Origin: Lachnoclostridium sp. An181
Lineage (GTDB): Bacteria; Bacillota; Clostridia; Lachnospirales; Lachnospiraceae
Direction of reading: 5' to 3'
DNA: 64,000 nt
Assembly: GCF_002160325.1 (NCBI RefSeq)
Contig: NZ_NFKJ01000002.1
Coordinates: 1-64,000, forward strand
This document shows, piece by piece, positions 58,691-64,000 of this stretch. Each line of letters starts with the position of its first letter. The first letter of the stretch is position 1. The position numbers and the translations under genes are program-made. The notes under the pieces were generated by a model. The model was not told the origin of the DNA and searched no databases. It saw only the letters and a program-made list of their open reading frames with translations.

Positions 58691-58889
58691 ATTTTTCACC
58701 AAGATTCACAATGGTTCCGTCTTTTTCCTGTATATTGATATTATTAAGCTCACTGCGAAGATTTCTCCGGATTGCCTCCAGATATTCCTGGCGCAGCAGT
58801 TTCTGCTCCTTTTTCTCCTTTTCGGTCAACCCCTCTGCTTTGGACTTTCTGTATAATTCATTGATTCTCTGAATCTTTTTTTCATCCAT
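58668..58889 (-). CDS. DUF896 / YnzC-like protein
   Basis: A 73-residue protein: KKIQRINELYRKSKAEGLTE, EKKEQKLLRQEYLEAIRRNL, a helical hairpin typical of DUF896. In Bacillus, ynzC belongs to the LexA-controlled yneA operon; here it is in a different place, about 41 kb from the YneA-like gene, and I see no LexA box before it. Confidence 0.88.
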   Translation of the reverse strand: MDEKKIQRINELYRKSKAEGLTEKEKKEQKLLRQEYLEAIRRNLRSELNNINIQEKDGTIVNLGEKYGKKTGN

Positions 58890-58976
58890 GTCTATCGTTT
58901 CCCTTTCTAAAATCCAATTATCCAGTATATCTTACACTAAAACATCGGGGAAGTCCATAGGGAAAAGACAGACCTG

Positions 58977-59339
58977 TCAGCTTGAGTAATTTTCAAGGAA
59001 TCCGTACACATCTTTGAGACCTTCCACTTCTTTTCCTTTTTCCACTTCTTTTTGCACATCCAAAGGCAACATATCCACGCGGATATTTGTATATTCATAG
59101 AGACTTTTCTTATCTGATCTGTAGACAACCACATAGCCGTTCAGGGCACAGATATAGTAAGTCTCCTCTGCACTCGCCTGCCCGTCTGTTGTCACCGTCT
59201 CTATCTTTTGTTCCCGTGTCTCCAACTTTGCCTCGTACTCCTGTTTCACTTTGTTGTATCCCATCTGGTAGGCCCCGCTTAAAGCAGCCATTAAAATGGC
59301 AAGAGCAGCCAAAAAGCCGATACCGTATTTTGCTTTCAT
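58977..59339 (-). CDS. BofC-C-like membrane-anchored protein
   Basis: A 120-residue protein with an N-terminal signal or membrane helix (GIGFLAALAILMAALSGAYQ), a short coiled segment (NKVKQEYEAKLETREQKIE), and a C-terminal domain YYICALNGYVVVYRSDKKSL followed by LPLDVQKEVEKGKEVEGL. The last part resembles the C-terminal domain of BofC (bypass of forespore C), a sporulation checkpoint protein. The first 12 residues are encoded in one arm of a strong hairpin. Function inferred only by resemblance. Confidence 0.68.
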   Translation of the reverse strand: MKAKYGIGFLAALAILMAALSGAYQMGYNKVKQEYEAKLETREQKIETVTTDGQASAEETYYICALNGYVVVYRSDKKSLYEYTNIRVDMLPLDVQKEVEKGKEVEGLKDVYGFLENYSS

Positions 59340-59374
59340 CGGAAATCTCTCCTTTTTTCATACAGTATCGGCTT
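59314..59374 (-). promoter_or_regulatory. Long hairpin enclosing the start of the BofC-like gene
   Basis: Arms 59360-59374 and 59314-59328 pair over 15 bp (one G.U) on the - strand. The 31-nt loop holds the ribosome site AAGGAG and the ATG at 59339. The second arm is followed by TTTTT, so the shape is also that of an intrinsic terminator placed after the flippase gene. Confidence 0.55.
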
Positions 59375-59396
59375 CTTTTTCTGTCTTTATACAAAT

Positions 59397-61085
59397 TTAT
59401 CTTTCTTGATCCTGTTTTGTCCGAAGAAGATGCAGTTTCCGGCCAATCCGTGCGATCACATCTCCTTTTGGCATGGATTTAAGCTCTGCCTCAGTAAGAC
59501 CTCCAAATATTAAAAGTGCTGCTCCGTACACAGCAACCGCAACGATCAGTGCAAGGATGGTGGCGATCGTCTGTCCTGTGGCTGCACACAAAAGCACGTA
59601 AACACCAAATGTTGCAATGCCCATCACCAAAGAAGCACCAAGCGGAATGAGAAAAGTCTTCTTTACTTCCTGTTTATATCCGATGGCCTTGCGGATTGCA
59701 ATCTGGTTTAACACACACATACTCAGTGAGAAAATAATGTTTGCCCCCACAAGCGCGTATACATTCCAGTGCAGCACAGCCAGCATGATAAAGAGCCCCA
59801 CAAGATGGATACCAAGTGAGATCGCTGCATTCTTTACCGGTGTCATCATTCTGTTGATTCCCTGCAGCACTGCATTTGTCACTGTGGACAGACAGAAAAA
59901 TACAATGCTGACAGCTCCGATATGGTGCATCATTGCGGGGGTATCAATATCTCCCTGGTGATACAGAAGAGACAAGATTGGCTTTGACATGATCGCAAGT
60001 CCCACAAAGCTTGGGATTGCGATCAGCATGGCAAACCGGATGACAAGATGTACTTTTTTTAGGATCATATCCTTGTCCCCTGTCGTGACCGCTGCCGTAA
60101 GACTTGGCATCATAGAAACGCCAAGCGCATTGGCCATGGCAAGCGGAACATTGATCCATGTGTTGTACTTTCCGCTGAAAATCCCCCATAACGCCACATA
60201 TTCCTTCTCCGCCATTCCCTGGGCGCTCATCACGTTATTGAAGATCACTACATCAAAGGACTGGCTGATATTATAGAGTGTTGTACTCAAAAGTACAGGC
60301 GCACACGTAAGAAGGATGATCTTGATCAATTCCCCTCTTTTTTCTTCGTATGTAGTAAAATCTCTCGCCAGCCGTCTTGCCAGCATTTTCTTTCTGTATC
60401 CGTATATCAGTATTCCAAGAAAAACAAGAGCCGCCGTCGCCCCAAGCACTGGTCCTAATGTTGCACCAGCTGCACCGTACGCTGCAGATAAAAGCGGTTT
60501 CTTCTGTTCCTTTGCTATAGCAAGTCCCATCCTGATAAAAATGCTTGCACCAAGAATCGCAGCTGTTGCATTGACGATCTGCTCAATGACCTGGGAAACT
60601 GCTGTAGGCACCATATTCCCAAGCCCTTGAAAATACCCTCTTAACACAGCAATGGTGGAGACTACAAAAAGTCCCGGTGCAAGAAAACGCAAAGGGTACG
60701 CACTGTACGGCGATGACAATAAATGTGTGGCGATCAAATCTGCTCCAAAAAAGAAGACAAGCCCAACAACCACGCCCACTGCCATGGCCAGGATCAATGC
60801 AGTCTTAAAAAGTTTCCATGCATTCTTTCTCTCCCCTTTTGCAAGTCTTGCTGACACAAGTTTTGACACTGCCAGCGGCATGCTGTATGACGTCAAAAGC
60901 AGGGCAAGCGCATAAATTTCATATGCTGTCCCATAATATCCCTGACCTTGGTCTCCCAATATATTGTTGACCGGTATCCGGTAAAATAAACTGATCAGTT
61001 TTACGACAATCCCTGCGGCCGCAAGAATTGCACCTTGTGCCAGAAACCCTCCTCCGTGGTCTTTTTTCTTTTGTCCAGTTCCCAT
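59397..61085 (-). CDS. MOP-superfamily polysaccharide/lipid II flippase (SpoVB/MurJ type)
   Basis: A 562-residue protein with about fourteen membrane helices. AQGAILAAAGIVVKLISLFYR at the start and NNILGDQGQGYYGTAYEIYA are typical of the SpoVB/MurJ group (flipping lipid-linked precursors). A C-terminal RIGRKLHLLRTKQDQER tail is cytoplasmic. I start at MGTGQKK after AAGGAG. The gene is adjacent to ybeY. SpoVB and housekeeping MurJ cannot be separated from the sequence alone. Confidence 0.88.
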   Translation of the reverse strand: MGTGQKKKDHGGGFLAQGAILAAAGIVVKLISLFYRIPVNNILGDQGQGYYGTAYEIYALALLLTSYSMPLAVSKLVSARLAKGERKNAWKLFKTALILAMAVGVVVGLVFFFGADLIATHLLSSPYSAYPLRFLAPGLFVVSTIAVLRGYFQGLGNMVPTAVSQVIEQIVNATAAILGASIFIRMGLAIAKEQKKPLLSAAYGAAGATLGPVLGATAALVFLGILIYGYRKKMLARRLARDFTTYEEKRGELIKIILLTCAPVLLSTTLYNISQSFDVVIFNNVMSAQGMAEKEYVALWGIFSGKYNTWINVPLAMANALGVSMMPSLTAAVTTGDKDMILKKVHLVIRFAMLIAIPSFVGLAIMSKPILSLLYHQGDIDTPAMMHHIGAVSIVFFCLSTVTNAVLQGINRMMTPVKNAAISLGIHLVGLFIMLAVLHWNVYALVGANIIFSLSMCVLNQIAIRKAIGYKQEVKKTFLIPLGASLVMGIATFGVYVLLCAATGQTIATILALIVAVAVYGAALLIFGGLTEAELKSMPKGDVIARIGRKLHLLRTKQDQER

Positions 61086-61104
61086 AACACTCTCCTTTTC
61101 CCTC

Positions 61105-61599
61105 TTATCTGGAAATCCCAAGATTTTCTAAAATTTCTCTTTGCTTTTTCTCCATCACCGCCCGCTCCTCTTCTTCCATATGATCATATCCAAACAGATG
61201 GAGCATGCTGTGGGCAATGAGAAATGCATACTCCCTTTTTACAGAGTGGCCATATTCTTGTGCCTGGCTTAATACCCTTTCCTTGGAAACTGCTATGTCT
61301 CCAAGAACAAGTTCTCCTGTATCCGGCTCAAAATACACATCCTCTTTTTCCAGAAAATCAAACTCTCCTGCGTGTTCATACTCGATCATCGGAAAAGAGA
61401 GCACATCTGTAGCCCTGTCTATGCCGCGGAACTCTTTATTGAGTCTGTGGATTCCCACATTGTCGGTGAGCAAAAGATTGACAGACAGTTCATAAGGGCA
61501 CCCTTCATAGTCTGCTGCCGCCTCGATCACCTGTCCGGCAAGACCCTCGGCGTCAAGAACAAGCTCTCCTTTTCCTTCTTCTTCAAAATAGATGGTCAT
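61105..61599 (-). CDS. ybeY: Endoribonuclease YbeY
   Basis: A 164-residue zinc RNase that matures the 16S rRNA 3' end and takes part in ribosome quality control. The metal motif is HSMLHLFGYDH (His-x3-His-x5-His). RATDVLSFPMIE and LGDIAVSKERV are family blocks. It overlaps phoH by 4 nt (ATGA). Confidence 0.95.
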   Translation of the reverse strand: MTIYFEEEGKGELVLDAEGLAGQVIEAAADYEGCPYELSVNLLLTDNVGIHRLNKEFRGIDRATDVLSFPMIEYEHAGEFDFLEKEDVYFEPDTGELVLGDIAVSKERVLSQAQEYGHSVKREYAFLIAHSMLHLFGYDHMEEEERAVMEKKQREILENLGISR

Positions 61600-62588
61600 C
61601 GGCGCACCCTCCGTTCTTTCTTCTTGACACTTTTCTTCTCCTCATAAGACTCATACGCCTTTACAATCTTTTGCACAAGCGGATGGCGCACAACATCCTT
61701 GGAACTTAGATTGCAGATTTGAATGTCTTCAATTGACTTGACGACCTGAATGGCAACATCCAGACCGGATACCTGCCCGGAAGGCAGGTCCTTTTGGGTG
61801 ATATCCCCGGTAATGACTACTTTTGATCCAAAACCAATACGGGTCAGGAACATTTTCATTTGCGCAGGTGTCGTATTTTGCGCCTCATCCAAAATGATAA
61901 AGGCATTGTCCAGTGTTCTTCCCCTCATATAAGCAAGAGGGGCCACCTCGATAAGTCCTTTCTCCGAATTTTTTATAAAACTCTCGGCCCCCATGATCTG
62001 ATAGAGTGCATCATAGAGCGGACGAAGATACGGATCGATCTTGCTTTGCAGATCTCCCGGAAGAAATCCTAATTTTTCCCCTGCCTCAATAGCCGGTCTT
62101 GTGAGAATGATCCTTCCTACTTCATTGTTTTTAAAAGCAGTGATGGCCATAGCCATGGCAAGGTAAGTCTTCCCTGTTCCCGCAGGTCCAAGTCCGAATA
62201 CGATCATATTCTTTCGGATAGCATCCACATACTGCTTTTGGCCGAATGTCTTTGGCTTGACAGGTTTCCCCTGCAGCGTGTGGCAAATAATGTCCTTATC
62301 GATCTCTACCACATTTTCCCCTGTGTCCTCCATGACAAGGGAAAGGATGTAGTTGACATTCTGTTCCTGTATCTGATTCCCTCTTCTGGACAGCTCCAAA
62401 AGCTGGGAGAGCACTTCAAATGCCTGCTCTACCTGGCGGCTTTCACCGAGGACTTTTACTTTTCCGTCCCTGGGAATCAGGCTTACGTGCAGTGTGCGCT
62501 CAATCTTTTTCGCGTACACGTCAAACTGCCCAAAAATATTTTTTTCATGTTCCGCAGGTATTTCTATCATTTTCTCGAGAATACTCAT
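61596..62588 (-). CDS. phoH: PhoH-like ATPase
   Basis: A 330-residue PhoH protein. The P-loop is GPAGTGKTYLAMAMAI, with Walker B FIILDEAQNTTPAQMKMFLTR and VITGDITQKDLP. An N-terminal KH-like region (about 30-100) precedes it. The C-terminus is Arg/Lys-rich (SVKKKERRVRR). It normally sits between yqfD and ybeY, as here. Confidence 0.94.
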   Translation of the reverse strand: MSILEKMIEIPAEHEKNIFGQFDVYAKKIERTLHVSLIPRDGKVKVLGESRQVEQAFEVLSQLLELSRRGNQIQEQNVNYILSLVMEDTGENVVEIDKDIICHTLQGKPVKPKTFGQKQYVDAIRKNMIVFGLGPAGTGKTYLAMAMAITAFKNNEVGRIILTRPAIEAGEKLGFLPGDLQSKIDPYLRPLYDALYQIMGAESFIKNSEKGLIEVAPLAYMRGRTLDNAFIILDEAQNTTPAQMKMFLTRIGFGSKVVITGDITQKDLPSGQVSGLDVAIQVVKSIEDIQICNLSSKDVVRHPLVQKIVKAYESYEEKKSVKKKERRVRR

Positions 62589-63836
62589 TTACGGTTCTCC
62601 TTCTGTCTTGTTTTCTTTTTGTTCTACCGTCAGGATTTTTGTGTCCTGTTTTTCATCAGATGCCGGCATGTTCACTATTAACGTGCCTTTAGCACATGAA
62701 ACACCATTATCCTTGTATATTTTAACATCATTTTCAAGAATTTGAACCCCCCTTTTCTTTAAATCCATGCAAAACCTGGAAAAATCATCACTTAAAATTT
62801 TTTGGATTTCTTTGTCCGCGTACGCCATCTCTTTTGTTTGATATGGTATAATCCCATTTTTTTCCAGATAAATTGGAAGTTCAAAATGTTTTCCCAGTTT
62901 CAGCTGTCTTTTTTCACACCAGATCTCTGCTTTGTCATAATCGTTTTTAGAACTCCCAAAAGAAAGTATCCATTTTCCAATCCTCAACCTGTATTCCTTT
63001 CGCTCTATTCCATAATATTCTTTTTCCATATATGTATTTTTTATACTGTTCTCATAAGGAATGGATGTCTCCAGAAAAATATCTGCATCCGCGACCTGAT
63101 ACTGATAGTCCACCACAGTTTTACTGTCATCCAGAACATCCACCCGTCCAAGGACCAGAATATCTCCTTTTTTCACCTCATCACCTGTCTGCACCTGCGG
63201 CGTTCCTTTTCGCGTCACAATAGACGATACCTTTCCATCGCAGGGGGCAATGATATCTTTTGGCGTAGTATCTTTTGTCACTTGTGTCTCTTTTATCGTA
63301 TCTGAATTTTCTTTTACCTGGATTTTGAGCCTGCTGCCCTCCAAAGACGCTGAAACCCAGATAATATCATCAAAATTTGCTCTCAATTCCCTGACGATTT
63401 TGGGACAGTCCACATCCGCTCTTCTCATTCCATGGCGCACATCCTGTGATTTTAAATATTCCAGTATCATTTCATCTGTCTGCGAATAATTTCCCGTGAT
63501 TTGAATATCCCAAATAAAAAGCGAAAACACATAGATGAGCAGAAGGCAGAAAAATCCTCCAAAGAAAAATATTTTGCGCTTTCTGTATCTATGCAGAAAA
63601 AACGGGATTCCTGATTTTTTTAAAATCACAACTTTTGTGCCTGTCTTTTTCAAAATCGGAGTCAGTTTCTGAAATCCGGAAACACTGATATACATTTCAT
63701 AGGCATCATTTGCGGGCACCAGCCCCCAAAGTGAGATTCTGCGATGTTTACAAAGGTTCAGAAACCGCTCCGGTGAATATCCGCTCACCCGAATTTTCAT
63801 ATATCCCTGTAGATAACGGATCAATCTGATAAGCAT
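62589..63836 (-). CDS. yqfD: Sporulation protein YqfD
   Basis: A 415-residue YqfD. A cytoplasmic N-terminal part (SGYSPERFLNLCKHRRISLW), a membrane helix (about 92-112, FGGFFCLLLIYVFSLFIWDI), then an extracytoplasmic region (GKVSSIVTRKGTPQVQTGDEV, with lipoyl-like turns). Members are SigE-controlled and needed at the engulfment stage in Bacillus. Its tail contains QKDTKILTVEQKENK. The ATG follows GAGGG of the yqfC end. Confidence 0.93.
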   Translation of the reverse strand: MLIRLIRYLQGYMKIRVSGYSPERFLNLCKHRRISLWGLVPANDAYEMYISVSGFQKLTPILKKTGTKVVILKKSGIPFFLHRYRKRKIFFFGGFFCLLLIYVFSLFIWDIQITGNYSQTDEMILEYLKSQDVRHGMRRADVDCPKIVRELRANFDDIIWVSASLEGSRLKIQVKENSDTIKETQVTKDTTPKDIIAPCDGKVSSIVTRKGTPQVQTGDEVKKGDILVLGRVDVLDDSKTVVDYQYQVADADIFLETSIPYENSIKNTYMEKEYYGIERKEYRLRIGKWILSFGSSKNDYDKAEIWCEKRQLKLGKHFELPIYLEKNGIIPYQTKEMAYADKEIQKILSDDFSRFCMDLKKRGVQILENDVKIYKDNGVSCAKGTLIVNMPASDEKQDTKILTVEQKENKTEGEP

Positions 63837-63845
63837 GAAAATCCC

Positions 63846-64000
63846 TCAATTTCTTATTTCATTTTGATATTTGATCTCTTTTATCAGTCCGTTGATCTTC
63901 ATTTCGTCGTTCATGTAGTACGCAATCCGAAGGTTTTGACCGACAACCTGCAGATTTCCTATTTTTGTCTGAACACGGATAAATGTCTCTGTGTACTCCA
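63846..64000 (-). CDS. yqfC: Sporulation protein YqfC, 3' end only
   Basis: The last ~50 codons of a gene that continues past the window edge. The reading ends NLRIAYYMNDEMKINGLIKE and KYQNEIRN. The YYxxDEMKI pattern, and the position just upstream of yqfD, identify YqfC, a small SigE-dependent sporulation protein. It is partial at its 5' end because of the window boundary. Confidence 0.85.
   Translation of the reverse strand, partial: EYTETFIRVQTKIGNLQVVGQNLRIAYYMNDEMKINGLIKEIKYQNEIRN

Noticed and set aside
1-64000. CRISPR arrays, rRNA, tRNA, transposases
   Set aside because: Reading the gene gaps on both strands, I saw no regularly spaced repeats, no cloverleaf-type sequences and no transposase motifs. 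A dedicated tRNA or repeat search was not possible.

Overview
The window is a gene-dense stretch of a low-to-moderate GC Gram-positive chromosome, most likely a spore-forming member of the Lachnospiraceae (Clostridia, Bacillota). The support is the clustering of rng/rplU/prp/rpmA/obgE/nadD/rsfS, sepF/ylmH/lspA, radC/mreBCD/minCDE and yqfC/yqfD/phoH/ybeY, strong AGGAGG ribosome binding sites, TTGACA/TATAAT-type promoters with 17-bp spacers, and sporulation genes (yqfC, yqfD). No rRNA, tRNA, CRISPR array, prophage or insertion sequence was recognised; the DNA looks like vertically inherited core genome with small scars.

Layout. (1) 1-1040: remnant of a glyoxalase-like (VOC) gene joined to a GyrI-like small-molecule-binding gene. 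(2) 1186-16600, + strand: a promoter drives two radical-SAM-associated genes and a short RNase G. Six metabolic genes follow (Cys-tRNA(Pro) deacylase, HAD phosphatase, aspartokinase, CBS protein, GNAT, amidohydrolase). Then comes an L21 leader with its own promoter, rplU-prp-rpmA-obgE-yhbY-nadD-yqeK-rsfS-topB, and a YjdF-like membrane protein. (3) 16600-19890: an SOS locus in which lexA faces a LysM/TM gene resembling the Bacillus division inhibitor YneA, with four LexA-like boxes between them, then an ABC-F gene. (4) 19896-23290, - strand: a GntR-regulated operon with two ABC ATPases and two membrane proteins. (5) 23360-28740: a TIM-barrel protein of unknown function, a Xer-like tyrosine recombinase, a glycolipid/phospholipid set (UgtP-like glycosyltransferase, PlsY-like acyltransferase) with dtd, and a TtcA-like tRNA thiolase.

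(6) 28750-35280, - strand: a TIGR01212 radical SAM protein, HlyD-like adaptor, YggS, SepF, YlmH, LspA, RluD-like synthase and a cytidylate-kinase-like protein. (7) 35357-45892: a small DUF378 gene on +, then the - strand cell-shape and division operon radC-mreB-mreC-mreD-PBP2-minC-minD-minE-rodA-mgsA-dac. (8) 46049-64000, - strand: two flavoproteins, a YnbB-like PLP enzyme, miaA, mutL, mutS, a CmpB-like membrane protein, miaB, DUF4250, 5-formyl-THF cyclo-ligase, DUF896, a BofC-like protein, a MurJ/SpoVB-type flippase, ybeY, phoH, yqfD and the 3' end of yqfC.

Functional themes are ribosome assembly and translation quality control, cell envelope elongation and division-site placement, DNA repair and the SOS response, and the start of a sporulation cluster. 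I did not find a clearly new multi-gene system. The most interesting items are the SOS/division-inhibitor control region, a divergent MreB with altered ATP-site residues, a PBP2 with an insert of about 245 residues, a MinC with an altered RSGQ motif, terminator-shaped hairpins covering the start regions of two membrane-protein genes, and the GntR operator overlapping a -10 box.
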